Assembly: GCA_965243755.1 (NCBI GenBank)
Contig: CBDEVW010000002.1
Span: 62,001-126,000, forward strand
Direction: 5' to 3'
Source: JANSWY01 sp965243755
Lineage (GTDB): Bacteria; Bacteroidota; Bacteroidia; Cytophagales; Cyclobacteriaceae
Length of the DNA: 64,000 nucleotides
This document shows positions 51,986 through 61,389 of this stretch, in pieces. Every line of letters starts with the position of its first letter. The first letter of the stretch is position 1. The notes beneath the pieces were generated by a model that was given only the letters and a program-made list of their open reading frames with translations, was not told where the DNA came from and did not search any database. The translations under genes were made by a program, and so were the position numbers.

Positions 51986-52544
51986 TCACTTTCAGTTTGA
52001 AAAATCCTTTTAGTTTTTCCAATGTCCGATATGTGCGCATCTTCACCGCGCTCTCTTTCATATCCAGAATATAGGCGATTTCCTTAAAACTTTTTTCTTC
52101 AAAAAACCTCAGTTCTATGACGGTCAGTTCTGCTTCATCCAAATCTGCCAGCAATTTTATCAACTGTTCGATTTCATCCTCACTATGCCCTTCTGATTCA
52201 AGCTCGATAAAATCTGCAATCTCTTGTTGCTCCAGGCTGAAAACCTGCCTGGTCCCCTTTGACCGGTAATGTTTTTTAACCTCATTTGAAGCAATCCGAT
52301 GCAGCCAGGCGCCAAATGGGACACCCCTGTATTGATAACGCTTCAAATTATTAAGTGCTTTCATGAATGTCTGAGACACCAGGTCTGCGGCCAGATCAGG
52401 ATCGTCTGTTCTCCTGAAAACGAACCGATAGATTTGTGCATAATAGTGATCATACAATGGCTCAAACTCCCTAAAATCCTTTCGAGCAGCGTTGATGAGC
52501 TGTTCTTCGTTAGGTAATGGCCCGATGAATCCACTGTCTGTCAA
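51978..52544 (-). CDS. ECF-type RNA polymerase sigma factor
   Basis: A 188-residue sigma-70 family protein lacking regions 1 and 3. Region 2 (FRRTDDPDLAADLVSQTFMKALNNL, with GVPFGAWLHRIASNEVKKHYR) binds core and the -10-like element. Region 4 (LTVIELRFFEEKSFKEIAYIL, with ESAVKMRTYRTLEKLK) is the helix-turn-helix. The next gene overlaps by 8 bp and encodes a small membrane protein. The target regulon cannot be predicted, though tonB is next in line. Confidence 0.9.
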   Translation of the reverse strand: MTDSGFIGPLPNEEQLINAARKDFREFEPLYDHYYAQIYRFVFRRTDDPDLAADLVSQTFMKALNNLKRYQYRGVPFGAWLHRIASNEVKKHYRSKGTRQVFSLEQQEIADFIELESEGHSEDEIEQLIKLLADLDEAELTVIELRFFEEKSFKEIAYILDMKESAVKMRTYRTLEKLKGFFKLKVND

Positions 52545-52601
52545 TGCAACTGATTAAGTTTTGTAGAAATAATCCTTTTGAAGGATAAAGTCACAACAGA
52601 A

Positions 52602-53636
52602 TTAGTCATGAAATTTGACATATCCCTCCCACTTTTCCATAACTTCCTGAAAGTCAGCGGGTAAATCAGAATCAAATTGCATCATTTTTTTTGTTGTCGG
52701 ATGAACAAACCCTAGTGACTTGGCGTGAAGTGCTTGTCTGGGAATGGTTTTGAAGCAGTTGTCTACAAATTGTTTGTACTTGGTAAAGGTGGTCCCTTTC
52801 AAAATTTTATCCCCACCGTAAGTAGCGTCATTGAAGATGGGATGGCCAATGTATTTCATGTGGGCCCTGATCTGATGAGTTCGTCCCGTTTCCAGGTTAC
52901 ACTGGATCAGACTTACATACCTCAATTGTTTGATTACTTTGTAATGCGTGATGGCATGTCTTCCAAAGTCACCTTCTGGAAATGCTGCAGTAATTCTTCT
53001 GTCCTTAAGACTTCTGCCCAGGTTAACATCTATGGTGCCTTCCTGAGGTTCCGGCTCTCCCCAGACCAATGCGTAGTACGTTCTTTCTATTGAGTGATCA
53101 AAAAACTGTTTGGCCAATGACGTCATTGCAGTTTCTGATTTAGCAATCACCAGCAAGCCCGAAGTGTCTTTATCAATGCGATGAACTAACCCTGGTCTGC
53201 CTTCATTATCTTTCATGGTTGGCAGGTTCTGGAAGTGGTAGGTGAGTGCATTTACCAGGGTTCCTGTCCAGTTTTGATAAGCCGGATGCACCACCATTCC
53301 CGCTTCTTTATTGACTACCAATAAGTCATCATCCTCATAAATGATATTGAGTGGGATATCTTCAGGAACTACTTCTGTATCTCTTGGCGGTTCTGGCAAT
53401 GCTATTTTGATGACATCTTCAGGATGTACTTTATGATTAGGTTTAACTGCTTTCTCATTGACCAATACAAACCCATTTTTGATGGCATCCTGCAGTTTGT
53501 TACGGGTCACATTGGGCAGGCGGTCCATCAAGAACTTATCAATTCTCAATAGTTGTTGTTTTGGATCAACAACTATCCTGTGATGCTCAAAAAGTTCGTC
53601 GTTCTCTTCTTCTTCAAATTTGGGGGCTTCACTCAT
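52602..53636 (-). CDS. RluA-family 23S rRNA/tRNA pseudouridine synthase
   Basis: A 344-residue protein. I use the ATG at 53636 (MSEAPKFEEEEND); the longer ORF would begin 29 codons upstream and overlap the start of the divergent gene. It has an S4 RNA-binding domain (LRIDKFLMDRLPN, ~ residues 25-80) and a catalytic domain with the HRIDKDTSGLLVIAK motif carrying the catalytic Asp. It probably acts as RluD (23S rRNA) by length and S4 domain, but the RluA/C/D choice is uncertain. Confidence 0.9.
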   Translation of the reverse strand: MSEAPKFEEEENDELFEHHRIVVDPKQQLLRIDKFLMDRLPNVTRNKLQDAIKNGFVLVNEKAVKPNHKVHPEDVIKIALPEPPRDTEVVPEDIPLNIIYEDDDLLVVNKEAGMVVHPAYQNWTGTLVNALTYHFQNLPTMKDNEGRPGLVHRIDKDTSGLLVIAKSETAMTSLAKQFFDHSIERTYYALVWGEPEPQEGTIDVNLGRSLKDRRITAAFPEGDFGRHAITHYKVIKQLRYVSLIQCNLETGRTHQIRAHMKYIGHPIFNDATYGGDKILKGTTFTKYKQFVDNCFKTIPRQALHAKSLGFVHPTTKKMMQFDSDLPADFQEVMEKWEGYVKFHD

Positions 53637-53698
53637 GTTGGCAAAGATAGTGTTTCCGGTTTGCACTGTATATCGATCAATCAAATTAGCTTTGAAAC

Positions 53699-54607
53699 AT
53701 GTTTGATCAATCTCCCTATGCACCGATTCAATGGATCAACGATCCCTTATTAACACAAAAATCCATTCGGCTAGCTATTAAAAGAGAAGACTTGATACAT
53801 GAACATGTTTCTGGTAACAAATGGAGAAAGTTGAAATACAACTTTGAAGCTGCCAAAAACAATGGTATTGATACGGTACTTACCTTTGGTGGGGCTTATT
53901 CGAACCATATTAGTGCAACAGCTGCTTGTGCTGCAGAAAATGGATTTAAGAGCATCGGTATTATCCGGGGGCACGAACTAACCCCAGAGTCCAACTCCAC
54001 TTTGCGATTTGCTCGATCTCAGGGCATGTTACTGAAATTTGTAACAAGAGAGCTATACCGCAAAAAAAGCGACAAGTCTGTTCTGGATCAACTGAAAGAA
54101 GAATTTGGTGAGTTTTATTTGATCCCTGAAGGTGGAACAAATGATGAAGCCATAAGAGGCACCTCGGAGATTTTAAATGACCAGTGTGACCAATTTAGTC
54201 ATATTTGTGTAAGTGCAGGAACCGGAGGAACAGCAGCCGGTATCATTAATTCTGCAAAGTTAAATCAACAGGTGCTAGTCTTCCCGGTTGTGAAGGGGTC
54301 ATGGATAACCAACGAGATCAATCAATGGGTACAGGGGGGGAAACATCAATTTTGGACGTCTATAGATCAGTATCACTTTGGTGGTTATGCCAAATGGAAT
54401 GAACAATTAATCGAGTTTATCAACACCTTCAAACAACAACATCAAATTCCGCTTGATCCCATATATACAGGAAAAATGCTATTTGGTTTGTTTGATATGA
54501 TAAAAAGAGATTATTTTGTTAAAGAAGCTACATTGCTAGCCATCCATACGGGTGGACTTCAGGGAATACAGGGTTTTAATGATCGGTTCGGACGTATGCT
54601 GATCTAA
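53699..54607 (+). CDS. PLP-dependent ACC deaminase / D-cysteine desulfhydrase-like protein
   Basis: A 302-residue fold-type II PLP enzyme. KREDLIHEHVSGNKWRKLKYNF holds the cofactor lysine (in SGNKWRKL), followed by TFGGAYSNHISATAACAAEN and the phosphate-binding SAGTGGTAAGII loop. Members deaminate 1-aminocyclopropane-1-carboxylate or release H2S from D-cysteine. The product here cannot be told from the sequence. It is divergent from the rluA-like gene with a 62-bp gap. Confidence 0.88.
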   Translation: MFDQSPYAPIQWINDPLLTQKSIRLAIKREDLIHEHVSGNKWRKLKYNFEAAKNNGIDTVLTFGGAYSNHISATAACAAENGFKSIGIIRGHELTPESNSTLRFARSQGMLLKFVTRELYRKKSDKSVLDQLKEEFGEFYLIPEGGTNDEAIRGTSEILNDQCDQFSHICVSAGTGGTAAGIINSAKLNQQVLVFPVVKGSWITNEINQWVQGGKHQFWTSIDQYHFGGYAKWNEQLIEFINTFKQQHQIPLDPIYTGKMLFGLFDMIKRDYFVKEATLLAIHTGGLQGIQGFNDRFGRMLI

Positions 54608-54644
54608 ATTATTTCGTTAGTTTAACGAGTGTAGCAAACAGGTT

Positions 54645-56246
54645 ATGAAATTCACACATCTCACAGCAGTTATTACTTTTATTGCGATAGCTGGCTGTAA
54701 CATTAACGGGCTAGAGTTTAACGACGTAAAGACTCAGGATTTAACGCCGGGAGTAGCCATTCCACTTGGAACCTCCACCTATACCATTGAGGAATTATTT
54801 AAGGATATTGTGGATGACACAACGATATTCAACAATGACAGTTCACAATTAATAGTATTTTCATACTATGACACTTCAGTATTTGAACTTGGACAGGATA
54901 TTGTTAGTATAGAAGATATTACAAGCGAGGGAGGACTAAACCCCAATCTCAATGTCACTGCTGGAGCAACACCACTTACCTTTCCAATTTCTAAGGAGTT
55001 TGTTTTTGAATACCCCGCCACTAATGAGGAACAATTGGATTCAGTCTACTATGCTTCAGGCTTACTGTCCTATAATGTTACCTCTCATTTCGAATGTGAT
55101 GTTGATTTCACTTTCACCATAGAAAACACCATTAATACCAGCACTGAAGAGCCAGTCTCCTTCACAGAATCATTTACCTACTCTGGCACAAGCCCAATTA
55201 CAAGTAGTCAGCAACTCTCATTACCAGGGCACAAAACCGTTTTGTCAAGAGAAGGAAACACTAACATTTTCCGAGCCAGAATTGAGGGTAACCTCACAGT
55301 CAATACAGGGCAGGGTGTAAATCCGAATGACAGCCTCGAATTTGAATTAATCTACTCCAATCAGGATTTTGAGAGTATTTTCGGATATTTTGGACAGGAT
55401 ACTGTAAATGTAAAGAGCAGCTCCATTGTACTGGATTTTCTTGAAAGTGCGTCTGGTGATGGCATTTATTTTAAAGCTCCGGAGATTAATTTTACTTTCA
55501 CTAATTCCTTTGGCTTGCCAATTGGGTTAGATCTGGAAGGTGTGTATGCAAAAAACTCTTCTGAAGATTCTCTTTTTCTTACGGGGAGTGGCGTCTCTTC
55601 TCCATTTGTAATTACAATGAATGAGGATGATTATACAACACCAGAAATAAGTAATTATAGCATAACAGCCAACAACTCAAATCTTCAGAACCTGCTTCAA
55701 ATCGGGCCGAATGAATTTTTCTTTCCAATCGTGGGGTATTCTAATTACCAGACCACAGAAGGGCCAAATTATTTGACTCAGGAAAGTACTCTTGAAAGTG
55801 TATTGGAGTTTAGCATGCCCCTTGAAATCCGGCTGGATGACTTTGAACAGTCCATATCATTTAACATTGCAGATTCCTATACTCTTGATGAGCCAGATTC
55901 AGTGGCCTTGATTATCAATACTGTTAATGACCTTCCATTCACTGGAGAAATGACATTAGAAATTCTCGATGATGTTGGAAACTTACTCTACCTGGCTGCC
56001 AGCGGAATTGTTATTAAACCACCATCATTTAATATTCTTGGGCAAATAACTTCTCCGGGCATTGCAACCAACAGTATAGTACTTAACAGCGATGGACTGG
56101 AAGCGCTTAAGGTAGGGACTGAAATCAGGGCAGTTTTCACGTTAAATACCCCTTCATCAAATGTCAACGACTTCTTTGCAGTGTATGCGAATGATCAATT
56201 AACTGTAAATTTATCTTTAGCGGGTTCTGCAACCATCAAATTATGA
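54645..56246 (+). CDS. large hypothetical lipoprotein, coupled to a DUF5723 gene
   Basis: A 533-residue lipoprotein (lipobox IAGC, Cys18) with no recognised domain. It is rich in beta-strand-like segments, Ser/Thr and Asp, with a repetitive look (FSYYDTSVFELGQDI, TFTIENTINTSTEEPVSFTESF, FTFTNSFGLPIGLDLEG). It is probably surface or periplasmic. Its stop overlaps the ATG of the downstream DUF5723 gene (ATGA, 56243-56246), so the two proteins are made together and may interact. Function unknown. Confidence 0.78.
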   Translation: MKFTHLTAVITFIAIAGCNINGLEFNDVKTQDLTPGVAIPLGTSTYTIEELFKDIVDDTTIFNNDSSQLIVFSYYDTSVFELGQDIVSIEDITSEGGLNPNLNVTAGATPLTFPISKEFVFEYPATNEEQLDSVYYASGLLSYNVTSHFECDVDFTFTIENTINTSTEEPVSFTESFTYSGTSPITSSQQLSLPGHKTVLSREGNTNIFRARIEGNLTVNTGQGVNPNDSLEFELIYSNQDFESIFGYFGQDTVNVKSSSIVLDFLESASGDGIYFKAPEINFTFTNSFGLPIGLDLEGVYAKNSSEDSLFLTGSGVSSPFVITMNEDDYTTPEISNYSITANNSNLQNLLQIGPNEFFFPIVGYSNYQTTEGPNYLTQESTLESVLEFSMPLEIRLDDFEQSISFNIADSYTLDEPDSVALIINTVNDLPFTGEMTLEILDDVGNLLYLAASGIVIKPPSFNILGQITSPGIATNSIVLNSDGLEALKVGTEIRAVFTLNTPSSNVNDFFAVYANDQLTVNLSLAGSATIKL

Positions 56247-57745
56247 GAATCATTACTAAAATATCGCTATTCGTCATAATCTTACTTACCTCATTAGCTG
56301 CTCGCTCACAGGTAAGCCGATATCATATTGGAAACGGCATATATCAAAACAACGCCATAAATCCCGCTTATTTCCCGGAAGGCAAGATTTTCATTGGGTT
56401 GCCTGTTCTTTCTCAAATTCAAGGGAATTTTAATACTCGATTCACCTATTCTGACATTTTTTTCAAACAAGAGGATGGCTCTACACTGCTGAAATTTGAT
56501 AACCTTTTAGGAAGTTTAAAGAGAAACAATCTACTGCAGTTACACCTGAACCTTGCGGACATACATATTGGTTACAGGAGCAACCAGGCTGCCATTAGTT
56601 TTTTCTCTAATGAAAGAATAGAATTTGATTTTCAGTACCCCAAAAAATTAATAAAGCTTGCCATTAATGGAAATCTACAATTTGTTGGCAAAACCATTGA
56701 CCTGAAGGGAATGGGGTTAAAGGCAAGATATTACAGAGAAACAGGTGCTGGGTTTACCTATTTTGATAAATCCGGGCAGTTTAGTCTTGGGGGTAGACTA
56801 AAATTGTATAATGGTTTGTATAGTGCAACAACAACCCCTAGGTTTGACGCCTCACTTTATACAGGTACTGTAGAGGAGAATTATGCAGTAAGCATTATGA
56901 TGCGAGATGGAGCCTTGAATACGTCTGGCAGGAATTACATTGAAGATGGAAACTTTATTCCCCATTTGTTATTTAATAAAAACAGGGGTGTTGGGGTTGA
57001 TCTGGGAGTTAATTACCGGGTGCATAAATATTTGTCGGTAGCCGCCAGTATCAATGATGTTGGGTTTATTAATTGGAAAGAAGACCCTGAGAATTATACC
57101 ATTGCTGACACTACATTTACTTATTCAGGTATTACCCTTAAAAATAATCCTGATCTTATCCAAACATTAGAAGATTCATTGCGCTACAGGTTTCGAAGGG
57201 TTGATAGTAATGATCCTTATACAGAATGGAATCCGGTACGGATAAACGCTTCTGCCAGCTGGAACCTGACTGACAGAGATGTCGTGACTGGCACAATTTC
57301 TTCACGATTTATATTTGGTAAAACTCACCTGACCTATGCTGCAGGAATCGCCCATCAATTTGGAAAAATGTTAACTGTGAATGCCAATCTGGTAAGGCTG
57401 CCTCAACAATTTTTCAATCTTGGGGTCAGTACTGTGTTTGATGCCGGACCTGTGCAATTTTATGTGGCTACTGATAAAACCATTGGTTATGATCTCACAA
57501 AGGTGAAGAATGCTAACATATCAACTGGCATCAACCTCATCATGGGCAGGGGCATCAAAAAAGAAAAAGTTTATGCGCCAACTAAATTCAGGTTCCTTGG
57601 TGGGGATGAGAAAAAAGTAAAGGGAAAAGAGAAGATTTATTTGTTCATCAAGAAGCAAAAGAAAGGCGGACCAATACGTTCAACTGACCAAAGTCAGGAA
57701 AAGAAACTGCGTAACATAAAATTGTTCAAGGGTTGGTTTAATTAG
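56243..57745 (+). CDS. DUF5723 outer-membrane protein
   Basis: A 500-residue protein with a signal peptide (MRIITKISLFVIILLTSLAARSQ). The beginning, NNAINPAYFPEGKIFIGLPVLSQI, and the later barrel-like strand pattern (ASINDVGFINWKEDPENY) match DUF5723, an outer-membrane barrel group. A basic tail (IKKQKKGGPIRSTDQSQEKKLRNIKLF) ends the protein. Its ATG overlaps the lipoprotein stop. The convergent radA gene ends 4 bp away. The role is unknown. Confidence 0.8.
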   Translation: MRIITKISLFVIILLTSLAARSQVSRYHIGNGIYQNNAINPAYFPEGKIFIGLPVLSQIQGNFNTRFTYSDIFFKQEDGSTLLKFDNLLGSLKRNNLLQLHLNLADIHIGYRSNQAAISFFSNERIEFDFQYPKKLIKLAINGNLQFVGKTIDLKGMGLKARYYRETGAGFTYFDKSGQFSLGGRLKLYNGLYSATTTPRFDASLYTGTVEENYAVSIMMRDGALNTSGRNYIEDGNFIPHLLFNKNRGVGVDLGVNYRVHKYLSVAASINDVGFINWKEDPENYTIADTTFTYSGITLKNNPDLIQTLEDSLRYRFRRVDSNDPYTEWNPVRINASASWNLTDRDVVTGTISSRFIFGKTHLTYAAGIAHQFGKMLTVNANLVRLPQQFFNLGVSTVFDAGPVQFYVATDKTIGYDLTKVKNANISTGINLIMGRGIKKEKVYAPTKFRFLGGDEKKVKGKEKIYLFIKKQKKGGPIRSTDQSQEKKLRNIKLFKGWFN

Positions 57746-57748
57746 TGG

Positions 57749-59122
57749 CTATCCAAACAGACTTCCAAATACCTGATTCAACTTGCTTACGCTAATAATT
57801 TCAATGTCATAATCAGAGGGCTTAAGTCCTTTAAGGTTGTATTTTGAGATGTAAATTTTGCTGAAGCCAAGTTTCTCCGCTTCTGAAATTCTGTTTTCAA
57901 TTCTATTTACTGCGCGTACTTCTGAGCCCAGTCCGATTTCTGCAGAAAAACAAACGTCGGAAGGTATTTCTACTTCTTCATAGGAGCTAAATACTGCCAT
58001 ACAGATGGCCAGGTCCAGTGCCGGATCATTGATTTTTATACCACCGGCAATATTTAGAAACACATCCTGAGCACTGAGTTTCAGACCATATCTTTTCTCC
58101 AGGACAGCCAGTAACATATTCAGCCTTTTAGTGTCAAAGCCAGTTGCTGTACGCTGAGGTGTCCCAAAAGTAGCCGGGCTAACCAGGGCCTGTAATTCTA
58201 TCAGTAGCGGCCTATTTCCTTCAATACTGGCACCAATGGTAACCCCACTGATCGGTTCATCTTTCTGAGAAATTAAAATTTCCGAGGGGTTGCTTACTTG
58301 TCGGAGACCGCTACCCAGCATTTCATATATACCCAACTCAGAGGTGGATCCAAACCTATTTTTAGTGGTTCTTAATATTCTATAGGTAAGGTGCCGGTCA
58401 CCTTCAAATTGAAGCACAGTATCCACCATATGCTCAAGTACTTTAGGGCCCGCTAAAGTACCTTCCTTGGTAATATGACCCACTAAAAAAACCGGCTTAC
58501 CCGATTCTTTGGCAAACTTTATCAATTGAGATGTGCATTCCCGAACCTGGGAAATACTACCGGCAGCTGACTCAATCTCGTTGGTAAAGATGGTCTGAAT
58601 TGAATCTATCACCACCACTTCGGGATCCAGTGCGACCAATTGCTGGAAAATTTGAGGCAAGGAAGTTTCCGCAAGAATAAAACAATGATTATGAGCAGGT
58701 AACCCAATCCGATCAGCACGCATCTTGATCTGGCTCTCACTTTCCTCTCCAGATACATAAAGTAACTTTTTATTGAGATTCAAGGCAAGCTGTAACATCA
58801 GCGTGGACTTCCCTATCCCAGGTTCTCCGCCAATAAGAATTAAGGAACCAGGAACAATACCACCACCTAAAACCCTGTCGAGTTCCTGATCTGATGAATG
58901 AAATCGATCGTGCTGGTCATAGGTAACTTCAGAAAGGGGTTTAGAAACGCTTTGTCTTGATCCCGATGAAAGAACTTCCCAGGAACCTTTTCGGCCATCA
59001 GGTTTTTGTACCACTTCTTCCACATAGGTATTCCAGCTTTCACAAGAAGGGCATTTCCCAACCCACTTTGGAGACTGAGCTCCGCAATTCTGACAATAAA
59101 ATGTAGTTTTAACCTTAGCCAC
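57749..59122 (-). CDS. radA: DNA repair protein RadA
   Basis: A 457-residue RadA (Sms), a RecA-related helicase assisting branch migration. The N-terminal zinc finger has C10, C13, C24 and C27 (YCQNC...GKCPSC). Walker A is GGEPGIGKST, the RadA-specific KNRFGS motif is present, and a C-terminal Lon-like domain contains AGGIKINDPALDLA and FSAEIGLGSEVRAV. Complete and of usual length. Confidence 0.97.
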   Translation of the reverse strand: MAKVKTTFYCQNCGAQSPKWVGKCPSCESWNTYVEEVVQKPDGRKGSWEVLSSGSRQSVSKPLSEVTYDQHDRFHSSDQELDRVLGGGIVPGSLILIGGEPGIGKSTLMLQLALNLNKKLLYVSGEESESQIKMRADRIGLPAHNHCFILAETSLPQIFQQLVALDPEVVVIDSIQTIFTNEIESAAGSISQVRECTSQLIKFAKESGKPVFLVGHITKEGTLAGPKVLEHMVDTVLQFEGDRHLTYRILRTTKNRFGSTSELGIYEMLGSGLRQVSNPSEILISQKDEPISGVTIGASIEGNRPLLIELQALVSPATFGTPQRTATGFDTKRLNMLLAVLEKRYGLKLSAQDVFLNIAGGIKINDPALDLAICMAVFSSYEEVEIPSDVCFSAEIGLGSEVRAVNRIENRISEAEKLGFSKIYISKYNLKGLKPSDYDIEIISVSKLNQVFGSLFG

Positions 59123-59191
59123 CTATTTTGATTTCTTAGTGGACCAAAAGTAGTGAGATGGAAATAAAATGCAAGTGGTATTTGCTTAAGA

Positions 59192-61267
59192 TTACTGAAG
59201 TGAGTTGATATAAGCAGAATCATTGGGTTCTCTTCCAAGAAATCTTTGGATCATTTCATACTCATCTTCTGAAACACCCTTTTTAAGCACCAGGTCTCTG
59301 AACCGCTTTCCAGTTTTTTGATCAAAAATCCCATTGTCCTCAAACACTGAGAACATGTCCTTGCCATAAACTTCAGAAAGCAGGTACATATAGTAATTGC
59401 TACCATAATCAGAAAGGTGGCTAAAGCCGGTGTGAAGATTGGTGCCTTCTACATGTGGGAAAAGTGAGATTTCATTCTCAAGCCGTTTTGTTGTTGCAGC
59501 AATGGCCTCCACTCCATCTGAAGGATTGTAGCTGTGGTGTAATGTAAGGTCAATAGCGGCGTAGAGGATCTGATTGTTAGTTTCAATTCCTATTCCCACG
59601 TTTCTGGTGTTTTTTAGCCTCCTGAAGGTTTCTTCGTCAAGGGTTTTGCCTGTCTTATAATGTCTTGCAAACCGGCTAACTGCATCATACTCCCAAGCCC
59701 AATTGCTAAACAAAGCAGTTGTGGCAAATGAGAAGTCCTTCTCAGAAAAGAAAGCGTTTTGATAGAATAGCTCAGGTTCTCCAAAATTGTGCTGTAAAAC
59801 AAAGCCGAAGACTGTAAACAGATCAACTACTTCTTCGTGGGCCAGTACGGTTGGTTCACTTTTGGTTGGAGGAATAAAGTTTGTGGCAAGACACATGCTT
59901 GGAATTTTTTTGCCATTTTCTGAAATTGACGAGAAGCTAACCGGGATGGCAAACTCACCTACAGTCTTGTTCTGTCTGGAAAACAAGTCAAGGTAAATTC
60001 TTGATTGTACCTGTCCTTCTTCCACAATTTCATAAACCAAAACATCCTGGTGCCACTTTGAAGCATTGGGTACTTCATTGATAGTTACACCAAAAAGCTC
60101 CTCTGTAATGTCAAATATGCCATTAACCACCGCATAGATTTCAAAATAATTACTTAACTCCTGAACATCTACCTGATACTTGTTCTTTTTCAATATGTTT
60201 TCATAGTACTTGCGATTCCAAATCTCAATTTTTGCTGTGCCTTCTACAGTAGAGACCTGGTCTTTGATGGATAAAAGCTCATTGTAATCCTTAATGGCTA
60301 TTTGCCTTACATTTTCCTTTAATCCATTTAAAAACTTCCAGACTTCATCAGGTGTATCCAGTACATTTTGAGATAAGAAATAATCCGAATAGGTATCAAA
60401 ACCCAGCAATCCAGCCAGTTCCTTTCGCATGGCAAGTATCTGCCCGAGTAGCTCTTCATTCTCCTCTACATTTCTATTGCTAAATCTCCTGAAAACCTTT
60501 TCTCTGCCCCTTTCAGATTGGACATCTCTCATGTAAGTATTATAATCGGAATAATTCAGGGCCATAAAATAGGAGTCGCCATCTTTTCTCAGGGATTCAA
60601 TGAATGCTGGAGATAATCCAATCAATTCTTCTTCCTTCAGTTCAATTTCTTCTCCGGAATCTTCGATATTGGTCAAAAACTTTGTGCCGATACTGATGAT
60701 GCTATCATTTAATTCTCTCATTCTGGCCCTTTCCACCTCGCCAAGTCCCAGCCCATTGGCCCTTAAGCTTTGCAATGCCTCTCTGACGTATTTTTGTTTA
60801 TCTGCACTCAAAGTTTTTACTTCCGGTAGTGTATTATATTCCTTCACTGCCAGATAGTAGTCATCAGATAAAAACTTCTCCACAGCAAATGCTGAAAGTC
60901 GGGCAAGAAGCTCATTGCTGGTTTCTTTTATCTCATCATCAGGATGTAATGTGCCCAACAAGCTTAACAAATAATATTTTTCAAAGAAGTCTGCCGAAAC
61001 CCGGTCCATTGCCAACATGGTATTGTCAAAAGTTCGCTGAGCTTTTGGGATATCATATACCTGTTGCAGGTTTGCTTCAGTGCTTTTCACAATATAGTCA
61101 TGTACTTCAAACAGGTGATGGACCCTGATATCATCAAAGCGATAGGGCTCATTAAGTTTTGTGGAGAAGGGATTTGAAGTAGGGAGTGCTGCTGGTGGAG
61201 CAGTCTTTTCCTTTGCACAGGAGAAGCATATGAGTAGCGATATAGCGATTAAATGTTTGGTCATCAT
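59192..61267 (-). CDS. M3-family peptidase homologue with all zinc ligands lost (pseudo-peptidase lipoprotein)
   Basis: A 691-residue lipoprotein (lipobox FSC, Cys16) with the fold of the M3 oligopeptidases over its full length, including the downstream HLSDYGSNYYMYLLSEVYGKDMF region. At the active site the family HEFGH motif is replaced by T485-V-F-G-F489, so both His and the catalytic Glu are gone. The third ligand Glu (usually in DFVExPSQ) is F514 in DFSFATTA. The spacing F489 to F514 is exactly the family spacing of 25. The gene is long, in frame and without stops, so it is kept for a non-catalytic role such as a peptide or substrate binding protein. Confidence 0.9.
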   Translation of the reverse strand: MMTKHLIAISLLICFSCAKEKTAPPAALPTSNPFSTKLNEPYRFDDIRVHHLFEVHDYIVKSTEANLQQVYDIPKAQRTFDNTMLAMDRVSADFFEKYYLLSLLGTLHPDDEIKETSNELLARLSAFAVEKFLSDDYYLAVKEYNTLPEVKTLSADKQKYVREALQSLRANGLGLGEVERARMRELNDSIISIGTKFLTNIEDSGEEIELKEEELIGLSPAFIESLRKDGDSYFMALNYSDYNTYMRDVQSERGREKVFRRFSNRNVEENEELLGQILAMRKELAGLLGFDTYSDYFLSQNVLDTPDEVWKFLNGLKENVRQIAIKDYNELLSIKDQVSTVEGTAKIEIWNRKYYENILKKNKYQVDVQELSNYFEIYAVVNGIFDITEELFGVTINEVPNASKWHQDVLVYEIVEEGQVQSRIYLDLFSRQNKTVGEFAIPVSFSSISENGKKIPSMCLATNFIPPTKSEPTVLAHEEVVDLFTVFGFVLQHNFGEPELFYQNAFFSEKDFSFATTALFSNWAWEYDAVSRFARHYKTGKTLDEETFRRLKNTRNVGIGIETNNQILYAAIDLTLHHSYNPSDGVEAIAATTKRLENEISLFPHVEGTNLHTGFSHLSDYGSNYYMYLLSEVYGKDMFSVFEDNGIFDQKTGKRFRDLVLKKGVSEDEYEMIQRFLGREPNDSAYINSLQ

Positions 61268-61389
61268 TTCCTACACATTCCCGAAACAACAAAAATGTAT
61301 GATTATCTGACTTTTAAAAACTTTTCTCCCAATGAATATAGCGTGTTTTGCGATAATACGATGAAAGTTTAGTTTTCTACGACCAAAAT

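Noticed and set aside
53637..53723. Longer N-terminus for the RluA-family protein
   Set aside because: It would overlap the divergent PLP enzyme start and lengthen the protein beyond the family; MSEAPKF at 53636 is preferable.
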